This document shows, one piece after another, positions 1 through 5,858 of a stretch of DNA of 7,745 bases. The translations under genes were made by a program, and so were the position numbers. How positions within the stretch are numbered: position 1 is the stretch's first letter; each line of letters starts with the position of its first letter. The stretch covers positions 1 to 7,745 of the forward strand of contig CAMVIL010000047.1 in assembly GCA_947167535.1 (NCBI GenBank), given 5' to 3'. This stretch comes from an uncultured Ruminococcus sp. (GTDB lineage Bacteria; Bacillota; Clostridia; Oscillospirales; Ruminococcaceae). A model generated the notes under the pieces. It saw nothing but the letters and a program-made list of their open reading frames with translations. It ran no database searches and was not told the DNA's origin.

Positions 1-187
1 CGAACTGCTCCGCTATCTCGCCGACACTCATGAGCGTACCGGCGTTTTTGTCCCAGGTGTCGGGGTTGTGGCAGTAGGCGCACCGCATCGGACAGCCCTC
101 GAGAAACACCACGAACCTCAGCCCCGGACCGTCCACCGTACCGAGGCTCTCGGTGGAATGTACATGACCCATGATATCAAGAGACAT
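1..187 (-). CDS. pflA: Pyruvate formate-lyase activating enzyme, N-terminal part (runs off the window)
   Basis: Radical SAM enzyme that uses S-adenosylmethionine and a [4Fe-4S] cluster to install the glycyl radical on pyruvate formate-lyase, allowing anaerobic cleavage of pyruvate to acetyl-CoA and formate in the cytoplasm. Only the first 62 codons are in the window. Visible hallmarks are HSTES near residues 10-14, GTVDGPGLRFVVF at 16-28, and the cluster-binding CX3CX2C motif as CPMRCAYC with Cys32, Cys36 and Cys39, followed by HNPDTW. This matches the activase N-terminus closely, including the Tyr-Cys-His-Asn segment. The ATG at 187 is chosen because an AAAGGAG site (203-197) sits 9 nt upstream; the in-frame ATG at 172 would lie too far from it. 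The gene begins 1 nt after the folC stop codon, and its ribosome binding site lies inside the end of folC, so it is probably translationally coupled. The pyruvate formate-lyase gene itself is not in the window. Other glycyl-radical activases are less likely because the extra ferredoxin-type cysteine insert is absent in the part seen. Confidence 0.93.
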   Translation of the reverse strand, partial: MSLDIMGHVHSTESLGTVDGPGLRFVVFLEGCPMRCAYCHNPDTWDKNAGTLMSVGEIAEQF

Positions 188-188
188 A

Positions 189-1454
189 TCACTGCTCTCC
201 TTTCCCGAAGATGTTGGCGTTCAGGATCTCGCTGGCGAGATAGAGCGACCCGCAGATGATGAGCGAGCCGTCCGGCTTTGCCGCCAGCTCCTGCGCCGTG
301 TCTGCCGCACTTTTCCCGGAGGGCGAGGCGGTCGCTCCGCAGTCGAACAGAAGCTTCGCCAGCTCGTCGGCAGGACGGGCACTCGGCATGAATCCGTCCA
401 CGCAGTAAAATTCGTCGCAGCTGTCGGCGATGAGCTTCGCAGCACCGGTGCTGTCCTTGTCCGAGAGCATCCCGATGACCGCCCTGCGGGGGAGGGGAAG
501 CTGACCCACCACCGCCGCCAGCGCCGAAAGCCCCTCGGGATTGTGGCTGCCGTCCAGTATCACAGGGGGCTGCTCGCGTAGTATCTGCACGCGGGCGGGT
601 ATCTGCGCCGTCAGACCCTCCCGAAGCGCCTCGTCGGGGATATCGTACCCACGCTCCCTCAGCGCGTTCACCGTCTCGATGACCGCCGCCGCGTTGTAAA
701 GCTGGTGGGTGCCGCCCATCTTCAGCGCGAGCCCTGTCAGCCCGCCGTAGTCGAACTCCGCCCCGAAGATGTCGCAGCGGTGTACGTTCATGAGGCTCAT
801 GTCGGGGACGCGCAGGGTTGTGCCGCAGCGCTCCGCCTGCTCCTGAATGACCGCACGAGCGCCGTCTTTGACGCACGCCGAGCAGACCGCCGCCGAGCCG
901 CGCTTGATTATGCCCGCCTTGTGCCGCGCTATCTCTTCGGGCGTGTCGCCGAGGATAGCCGTGTGGTCGAGGGCGATGGAAGTTATCACCGCCGCCTCTG
1001 GCGCGGGTATTACGTTGGTGGAGTCCAGCAGTCCGCCCAGCCCGGTCTCCAGAACCACGATGTCGCAGCCGCACCGCTGGTAGTGGAGCAGCGCCATCGC
1101 CTGAGTTATCTCAAACTGCGAGAATCCCACGGGCAGACCCGCCACCGCCGCGCTCACGATGTCAGCAAGCTCATCCAGCTCCCCGTCGGTTATTTCGGCG
1201 CCGTTTACGCGGATGCGGTCGTTGTAGCGCAGGATGTATGGCGAGGTGAAGCTGCCCGTCCTGTACCCCGCGGCGGTGAGGGTGCGGCTGAGCATCTCGG
1301 TGACGCTGCCCTTGCCGTTGGTGCCCGCGATGTGTACGAATCTAAGCTTCTTCTGCGGGTCGCCCACAGCCCTCATCAGCGACTCTATCCTTGACAGGTC
1401 GCTGACCCGCTGCCCCAGTTTTGAGTACCTCGATATCAGGTCGTTGTAGTTCAT
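189..1454 (-). CDS. folC: Bifunctional folylpolyglutamate synthase / dihydrofolate synthase
   Basis: ATP-dependent ligase of the Mur-ligase fold that adds glutamate to dihydropteroate and/or to reduced folates, making folates that are retained in the cell and used well by one-carbon enzymes. The 421-residue length fits bacterial FolC. Visible motifs in order: P-loop AGTNGKGS (43-50), the SPYILRYNDRIRVNG segment (71-85), ETGLGG (136-141), SIALDHTAILG (159-169), HKAGIIK (178-184, with the family's modified lysine probably Lys179), ARVQ (287-290) and DGSHNPEG (301-308) at the start of the C-terminal domain, GMLSDKD (328-334), and GSLYLASEI near the end. Two substitutions stand out: Leu142 where most homologues have Arg (GGRLDATN becomes GGLLDSTN), and Ser303 in place of Ala in DGAHNP. 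Neither suggests loss of function by itself. The ATG overlaps the uvrC stop codon as ATGA, which argues for coupled translation. Whether both activities are present cannot be read from the sequence. Confidence 0.95.
   Translation of the reverse strand: MNYNDLISRYSKLGQRVSDLSRIESLMRAVGDPQKKLRFVHIAGTNGKGSVTEMLSRTLTAAGYRTGSFTSPYILRYNDRIRVNGAEITDGELDELADIVSAAVAGLPVGFSQFEITQAMALLHYQRCGCDIVVLETGLGGLLDSTNVIPAPEAAVITSIALDHTAILGDTPEEIARHKAGIIKRGSAAVCSACVKDGARAVIQEQAERCGTTLRVPDMSLMNVHRCDIFGAEFDYGGLTGLALKMGGTHQLYNAAAVIETVNALRERGYDIPDEALREGLTAQIPARVQILREQPPVILDGSHNPEGLSALAAVVGQLPLPRRAVIGMLSDKDSTGAAKLIADSCDEFYCVDGFMPSARPADELAKLLFDCGATASPSGKSAADTAQELAAKPDGSLIICGSLYLASEILNANIFGKGEQ
197..203 (-). promoter_or_regulatory. 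Ribosome binding site of pflA
   Basis: AAAGGAG lies 9 nt before the ATG at 187 and inside the last codons of folC. It decides the pflA start in favour of 187 over the internal ATG at 172, and suggests that ribosomes finishing folC feed pflA. Confidence 0.75.
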
Positions 1455-3301
1455 TCTTCCTCATCTCCGTGAATCTTCCGATAAAGCTCCTGCGCAATAT
1501 CCATGCCGACTCCCGCCGTTTTTGCCAGCTGTTCGGCGGTGGCGGAGCGCAGAGCTTCCCGCGTTTTGTATTCGGTCATCAGCTTCTGAGCTTTCTTGTC
1601 GCCGATGCCCCTGACCTCCGTCAGCCCCAGCGACAGCGTGCTCTTGGTGTGCTTCGCCTTGGTGTAGCTGATGGCGTAGCGGTGTACCTCGTCCTGTATC
1701 TGGGTCACGAGGTTGAAGGCCTTGCGGTAGGCGGTCAGGCTTATCTCGTGGTCGTCCGAGGTGGCGGCGCGGGTGCGGTGCTTCGAGTCCTTGACAAGAC
1801 CGAATATCGGCACCGTAATCCCCATGCTACGCACGATGGGCGTGATGGTGTTGACGTGCCCGCGCCCGCCGTCTAACAGTATCAGGTCGGGCAGGGTAGA
1901 GAAGCCCTCGTCCTCCCCCTCGAAGTATCGCTTGAAGCGGCGCTCTATCGCCTCGCTCATGCTGGCGTAGTCGTCCTGCCCCACTACCGTCTTGATGGAG
2001 AACTTGCGGTAGAATTTCTTGCAGGGGCGGCCGTTCTCGAAGACCACCATGCCGCAGGTCATGTCCGACGACCCGAAGTTCGAGATGTCGTAGCACTCGA
2101 TGAAGCGGGGCGGCTTTTCCAGCCCCAGCGCCTTCGCAAGCTCCTCCAGCGCCGCTATCTCACGACCCGTGCGCCCCATCTTGATGGAGAGCTGTTCCTC
2201 GGCATTGCTTCGGGCAAGTTCGGTGAGGCGCACCATAGCGCCCCTCTGCGGCACCGACACCCTCACTTTGTGCCCGCATTTCTCCGACAGGTAGCGCTCT
2301 ATCAGCTCAGTATTTTCTACCGGCTCGTCGATGAGAATGTCGCGGGGTATCTCCGAACGCGCCGAGTAGAACTCCAGAATGTAGCTCTCCCGCATACGCG
2401 CGCCGTCCTCAACCATTCCCAGCGGCGCCGACGCCTTATCGAACAGCCGCCCGCCGCGGTACATTATCACGCTTCCGTAAGCCTGCTCGCTTCCCGCTGC
2501 CACCGCGAAGATGTCCATGTCCTTTATCCCCTCGGTGACTATCTTCTGGCTCTCCGCCGCCTTACCGATGGCGTTTATGCGGTCGCGGAGCTTCGCCGCC
2601 AGCTCGAAATCCAGAGCCTCCGCCGCCTGCTCCATCTGCTGGGTCAGCCGCTTTACGCTCTCCTGCGACCCGCTCTTGATGTACTCCACCGCCTGCCTGA
2701 CGGCTTCGTTGTACTCCTCCCGCGAGACCTTCCCCCTGCACACGCCCATGCACCTCTTGATGTGGAAATTGAGGCAGGGGCGCTCCTTGCCGATGTCGCG
2801 GGGGAATCTCTTGTTGCAGGTGGGGAGCATGAACACGCGGTTTGCCTCCTCCACCGCCTGCTTTACCGACCATGAGCTGATGTATGGCCCGATGTAGCGG
2901 GCGCCGTCCTCCTCCTTCTGGAGCACCGCCGTGATGCGGGGATAATCCTCGTCGGAGACACGGATGTAGCTGTAGCCCTTGTCGTCCTTGAGCAGGATGT
3001 TGTACTTGGGGGAGTACTGCTTGATGAGCGAGCATTCCAGCACCAGCGCTTCAAACTCGCTGTCGGTGACGATGAAGTCGTAGTCGTTCACCAGCGACAC
3101 CATCTTCCAGACCTTCGGCAGATGGTCCTGCCCCTTGCGGAAGTATGAGGTCACGCGGTTTTTCAGGTTCTTCGCCTTGCCGACGTAGATTATCGTCCCG
3201 CCCGAGTCCTTCATAAGATAGCATCCGGGACGGTCGGTGAGCTTGCCCGTCTTTTCCCGCAGGTAGGGCAGGCGCGGGTTTGTCTGTTCGGTGATGTACA
3301 T
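1451..3301 (-). CDS. uvrC: UvrABC system protein C, excinuclease subunit
   Basis: Nuclease of nucleotide excision repair that is recruited by DNA-bound UvrB and cuts the damaged strand on the 3' and then the 5' side of the lesion. The 616-residue product has the full family layout. A GIY-YIG domain occupies about 23-100, with the IIYVGKAKNLKNR segment (Tyr39, Arg49), Tyr53 and Glu89 as the 3'-incision residues. A cysteine cluster (Cys162, Cys176, Cys184, Cys188) matches the UvrC iron-sulfur ligands. The UVR motif that contacts UvrB lies at about 217-245. The RNase H-like domain carries YDISN (Asp405), DDYASM (Asp443/444), LLDGG (Asp477), KDSKHR (504-509) and DEVHRYA (His540). A tandem helix-hairpin-helix follows at about 561-605. 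The ATG at 3301 is preceded by GGAG with 7-nt spacing. A longer reading frame starting at 3328 would begin inside the upstream terminator hairpin and is rejected. It is the first gene of a tight uvrC-folC-pflA cluster, overlapping folC by 4 nt. Confidence 0.97.
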   Translation of the reverse strand: MYITEQTNPRLPYLREKTGKLTDRPGCYLMKDSGGTIIYVGKAKNLKNRVTSYFRKGQDHLPKVWKMVSLVNDYDFIVTDSEFEALVLECSLIKQYSPKYNILLKDDKGYSYIRVSDEDYPRITAVLQKEEDGARYIGPYISSWSVKQAVEEANRVFMLPTCNKRFPRDIGKERPCLNFHIKRCMGVCRGKVSREEYNEAVRQAVEYIKSGSQESVKRLTQQMEQAAEALDFELAAKLRDRINAIGKAAESQKIVTEGIKDMDIFAVAAGSEQAYGSVIMYRGGRLFDKASAPLGMVEDGARMRESYILEFYSARSEIPRDILIDEPVENTELIERYLSEKCGHKVRVSVPQRGAMVRLTELARSNAEEQLSIKMGRTGREIAALEELAKALGLEKPPRFIECYDISNFGSSDMTCGMVVFENGRPCKKFYRKFSIKTVVGQDDYASMSEAIERRFKRYFEGEDEGFSTLPDLILLDGGRGHVNTITPIVRSMGITVPIFGLVKDSKHRTRAATSDDHEISLTAYRKAFNLVTQIQDEVHRYAISYTKAKHTKSTLSLGLTEVRGIGDKKAQKLMTEYKTREALRSATAEQLAKTAGVGMDIAQELYRKIHGDEEE

Positions 3302-3308
3302 AAGTTTT

Positions 3309-3312
3309 CTCC
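3309..3312 (-). promoter_or_regulatory. Ribosome binding site of uvrC
   Basis: GGAG with 7 nt to the ATG at 3301 fixes the uvrC start. It directly follows the U-tract of the upstream terminator with no base between, so transcription ending there would remove the ribosome binding site and everything after it from the message. Confidence 0.8.
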
Positions 3313-3346
3313 AAAAAAGCACGGGCACAGAGTTTATCTGCGCCCG
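3313..3346 (-). terminator. Intrinsic terminator between the clpE-like gene and uvrC
   Basis: On the minus strand, CGGGCGCAGA pairs with TCTGTGCCCG through 10 bp (one G-U) around a 5-nt TAAAC loop, followed by TGC and six T. It starts 6 nt after the clpE-like stop codon, which fits a normal end to that gene's transcript. The bases beyond the hairpin on the other side are also T-rich in plus-strand sense, so it could act in both directions, but no plus-strand gene approaches it. uvrC starts only 12 nt after the T-run, so either read-through or another promoter must supply uvrC. Confidence 0.85.
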
Positions 3347-3352
3347 ATTATT

Positions 3353-5683
3353 TTATTCTGCCTTTACGATTATTTCGTCGCCGTCTGCGTCGATAAGTGC
3401 CATGCCGATGGCGCCCTCGCCGCGGTCTATTATCATCTCGGCAAGCTTATCCTCGGCGTTCTCGCGGATAACTCGCCTGATGTCGCGGCCGCCCAGCTTG
3501 TGACCGAAGGCCTTCTTCGCGATGAGCTTCAGCGCCGCGTCGGTGTAGCTGAGGGTGATGGCGCGCTCTGCCAGAGCTTCTCTCGTCTCGCTCAGCATGA
3601 GGTCTGCGATCTTTGCGTAGTCCTCTTCTGTCAGCGGATTGAATACGACTATCTCGTCGATTCGTCCCAGAAGCTCGGGACGCATTATCTTCTGCAGAGC
3701 GTTCAGCGCTCTGTCGCGGGTGACCTCGCTCTCGGTCTTGTTGAAGCCGACACCTGTGTCGCGGTCTACCGAACCCGCATTGGAAGTCATGACGATAACG
3801 GTGTTCTTGAAGGACACGATGCGCCCCTGAGAGTCGTGTATCTCGCCCTCGTCCAGTATCTGCAGAAGGATATTCATAACGTCGGGGTGAGCCTTTTCTA
3901 TCTCGTCGAAGAGTACCACGGAGTAGGGCTTGCGGCGTATCTTTTCGGTAAGCTGTCCCGCCTCGTCAAAGCCCACGTATCCGGGAGGCGAACCTATCAT
4001 CTTCGAGACGGAGTGAGGCTCCATGTACTCGGACATATCCACTCTGATTACAGGCTCAACGTCGTCGAACAGCGTCTCGCCCAGCACCTTGACCAGCTCG
4101 GTCTTGCCGACGCCGGTGGGTCCCACGAAGATGAAGGACGCGGGGCGTATACGCTTGGTCATGTGGACTCTGCTTCTTCTGACAGCCGCGCAGACAGCCT
4201 GCACCGCCTTGTCCTGACCGATGACCCTCTTGGATAGCGCATCGGGGAGAGCGCGTATCTTGGCGTATTCCGTCTCCTCTATCTTGTTGGCGGGGATACC
4301 AGTCCATATCTCGATAACGTGGGCGAGGTCTGATTCCGTCACCTGCGCCGATTCGGCTTCGGCTCTGAGCTGTTCTAACTGCTCCTTGAGCGCCAGCACC
4401 GTCATCTTCTGGGTGCCTATCTTCTCGTAGTCGGGAGAATCGCTGGCGGTCTCCAGCTCTTCCAGCTTTTCGTTCTCTATCTCGTAGTCGTAGCTGAGCT
4501 CCTTGGTGCCCTCGATCGCCTTGTTGCGTATGGCGGCGTAGGCGCAGGCTTCGTCCAGCAAGTCTATCGCCTTGTCGGGGAGATACCTGTCGGTGATGTA
4601 GCGCTCCGAGAGTATCGCGCACTCACGCGCTATCTGCTCGGACACCTTTATCTTGTGGTGATCCTCGTAGTATTTCTTTATGCCGTTTATCATCAGCACC
4701 GTGTCAGCCACGGTAGGCTCCTTGACGGTGACAGGCTGGAAGCGTCTTTCCAGCGCCGCGTCCTTCTCGATGTACTTTCTGTACTCCTTGAAGGTGGTAG
4801 CGCCGATGACCTGTATCTCACCTCTCGAGAGTGCGGGCTTCATGATGTTGGACGCACTGGTGCCGCCCTCGGAATCGCCGGTGCCCACGATGGAGTGGAC
4901 TTCGTCGATGAAGAGTATCACGTTGCCCAGCTTCTTGACCTCGTCAATGAGACCTTTGCAGCGGCTCTCGAACTGTCCGCGGAACTGTGTGCCCGCGACC
5001 AGTGCCGCCATGTCCAGCAGGAACACCTTCTTGCCGCGCAGGTCAAAGGGCACCTGCTTGTCGCAGATGCGCTGAGCTATACCCTCGGCGATGGCGGTCT
5101 TGCCGACGCCGGGTTCGCCCACCAGACAGGGATTGTTCTTCTGCCTGCGGGAGAGTATCTGTATCGTGCGGTCGATCTCCTTCTCGCGCCCGATGACCGC
5201 GTCCAGCTGACCGTTCTCAGCCTTTTCCGAGAGGTTGGTGCAGTAGACATTTAAGTATTTCAGCTTGGGCTGTTTGGGCTTTTTCTCCCTGCCCTTGCCT
5301 GTGGATCTCTGGTCGGGCTCGATGCCGATGGTGGGATCGTACTCGTCGTCCTGACGCTGATTCTTCGCCTGACCGAACATCTTCTCCACGTTGCCCATGA
5401 TGTTTCCGAACAGCTCGGGCAGGGTAGAGCTTCCGCCCTGCTCGAAGGACTCGCCGTCATCGAACATCTCGCTCTGCATCTGAGCCATATCCTCGATATC
5501 GCTTTCGGATATGCCCATCTTCTTCATATATTCATCAAACTGCGGAATGCCCGCCTCTTTGGCGCAGACGATACACAGACCTTTTCCCAGTCCGTTGTTG
5601 TCGTTCTGCTGTACACCGTTCATCTGCGATATGAATACCACAGCGGGTCGCTTTCCGCACTTGGAGCACATCAGCATTCTCAT
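3353..5683 (-). CDS. clpE: ClpE-like Hsp100/AAA+ ATPase subunit of a Clp protease, with N-terminal zinc finger
   Basis: Ring-forming unfoldase expected to pull damaged proteins apart with ATP and feed them to ClpP. The 776-residue product lacks the Clp N-domain of ClpC and instead starts with a zinc finger (Cys6, Cys9, Cys37, Cys40), as in ClpE; the finger also resembles that of McsA. A polar, partly acidic linker of about 100 residues follows (41-143). First ATPase domain: Walker A GEPGVGKT (189-196), pore loop GTQFRGQFE (231-239), Walker B ILFIDE (256-261), Arg pair at 313-314. A short helical middle insert lies at about 400-447. Second ATPase domain: GPTGVGKT (521-528), GYVGF pore loop (568-572), VLFDE (590-594), sensor Asn635, GGRD sensor 2 (731-734). 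The VGF tripeptide at 645-647 sits where Clp partners contact ClpP. ATG 5683 is chosen because AAAGGA lies 5 nt upstream; GTG 5686 is too close and ATG 5677 is a possible alternative. The gene has its own promoter and terminator, so it is a single-gene unit. Automatic annotation might call it clpC; ClpE fits the N-terminus better. Confidence 0.9.
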   Translation of the reverse strand: MRMLMCSKCGKRPAVVFISQMNGVQQNDNNGLGKGLCIVCAKEAGIPQFDEYMKKMGISESDIEDMAQMQSEMFDDGESFEQGGSSTLPELFGNIMGNVEKMFGQAKNQRQDDEYDPTIGIEPDQRSTGKGREKKPKQPKLKYLNVYCTNLSEKAENGQLDAVIGREKEIDRTIQILSRRQKNNPCLVGEPGVGKTAIAEGIAQRICDKQVPFDLRGKKVFLLDMAALVAGTQFRGQFESRCKGLIDEVKKLGNVILFIDEVHSIVGTGDSEGGTSASNIMKPALSRGEIQVIGATTFKEYRKYIEKDAALERRFQPVTVKEPTVADTVLMINGIKKYYEDHHKIKVSEQIARECAILSERYITDRYLPDKAIDLLDEACAYAAIRNKAIEGTKELSYDYEIENEKLEELETASDSPDYEKIGTQKMTVLALKEQLEQLRAEAESAQVTESDLAHVIEIWTGIPANKIEETEYAKIRALPDALSKRVIGQDKAVQAVCAAVRRSRVHMTKRIRPASFIFVGPTGVGKTELVKVLGETLFDDVEPVIRVDMSEYMEPHSVSKMIGSPPGYVGFDEAGQLTEKIRRKPYSVVLFDEIEKAHPDVMNILLQILDEGEIHDSQGRIVSFKNTVIVMTSNAGSVDRDTGVGFNKTESEVTRDRALNALQKIMRPELLGRIDEIVVFNPLTEEDYAKIADLMLSETREALAERAITLSYTDAALKLIAKKAFGHKLGGRDIRRVIRENAEDKLAEMIIDRGEGAIGMALIDADGDEIIVKAE

Positions 5684-5688
5684 CACTT

Positions 5689-5694
5689 TCCTTT
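5689..5694 (-). promoter_or_regulatory. Ribosome binding site of the clpE-like gene
   Basis: AAAGGA ends 5 nt before ATG 5683. It leaves only 2 nt before the in-frame GTG at 5686 and 11 nt before ATG 5677, so it favours 5683 as the start. Confidence 0.7.
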
Positions 5695-5696
5695 CT

Positions 5697-5708
5697 TATC
5701 TATAGATA
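5697..5708. promoter_or_regulatory. Perfect 12-bp palindrome in the clpE-like leader, possible operator
   Basis: TATCTATAGATA reads the same on both strands. It lies between the predicted transcription start (about 5713) and the ribosome binding site, roughly +5 to +16. A protein bound here would block RNA polymerase leaving the promoter. It has no loop, so it would not make a useful RNA hairpin. The function is inferred from position only, and AT-rich DNA gives such palindromes by chance fairly often. Confidence 0.35.
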
Positions 5709-5719
5709 TATACATTACT

Positions 5720-5748
5720 ATTATACACCATCCGCAGATTTTTTTCAA
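5720..5748 (-). promoter_or_regulatory. Sigma-A type promoter of the clpE-like gene
   Basis: The -35 box TTGAAA (5748-5743) and the perfect -10 box TATAAT (5725-5720) are separated by exactly 17 nt. Transcription should begin near 5713, giving a leader of about 30 nt before ATG 5683. It lies well downstream of the terminator at 5846-5807, so the gene is an independent unit. I see no CIRCE element and no good CtsR heptad pair, the usual heat-shock operators of Firmicute clp genes. Confidence 0.88.
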
Positions 5749-5806
5749 GTACCCGAGCTGTTTTTTCACTTTGTTTTCATCTGCGCAAAATTTCAGAAAA
5801 TGACAG

Positions 5807-5846
5807 AAAAAACACCCCTGCTCCCGCGGGGGGAGAGCAGAGGTGT
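5807..5846 (-). terminator. Intrinsic terminator after the EAL-domain gene
   Basis: On the minus strand, ACACCTCTGCTC pairs with GAGCAGGGGTGT over 12 bp (one U-G) around an 11-nt C/G-rich loop, followed directly by a run of T. It begins 12 nt after the stop codon of the GGDEF/EAL gene and separates it from the clpE-like promoter. Confidence 0.9.
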
Positions 5847-5858
5847 CTGCTATATGTA

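Noticed and set aside
118..1074. Minus-strand open frame of 318 codons in another frame inside folC
   Set aside because: Arg/Gly-rich product typical of a shifted frame in GC-rich DNA; the folC frame carries all the expected motifs.
3302..3328. Nine-residue N-terminal extension of uvrC from the ATG at 3328
   Set aside because: That ATG and the codons after it lie in the terminator hairpin and T-run, and the GGAG with 7-nt spacing clearly serves the ATG at 3301, whose product matches the normal UvrC N-terminus.
3320..3375. Promoter for uvrC using TAAAAT near the clpE-like stop codon as a -10 box
   Set aside because: No acceptable -35 box lies 16-18 nt upstream, and the start site would fall within the terminator hairpin.
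3500..4237. Plus-strand open frame of 245 codons opposite the clpE-like gene
   Set aside because: It is antisense to the conserved second ATPase domain, with no family pattern and no ribosome binding site that I could support.
5764..5781. CtsR operator upstream of the clpE-like gene
   Set aside because: The two TTTCA-like repeats lack the conserved GAC of TTTGACY and have an 11-bp rather than 10-bp period.
5684..5858. Small RNA, riboswitch or tRNA in the largest intergenic gap
   Set aside because: The gap is fully accounted for by a terminator, an AT-rich spacer, a promoter and a short leader; I see no conserved aptamer or cloverleaf pattern.
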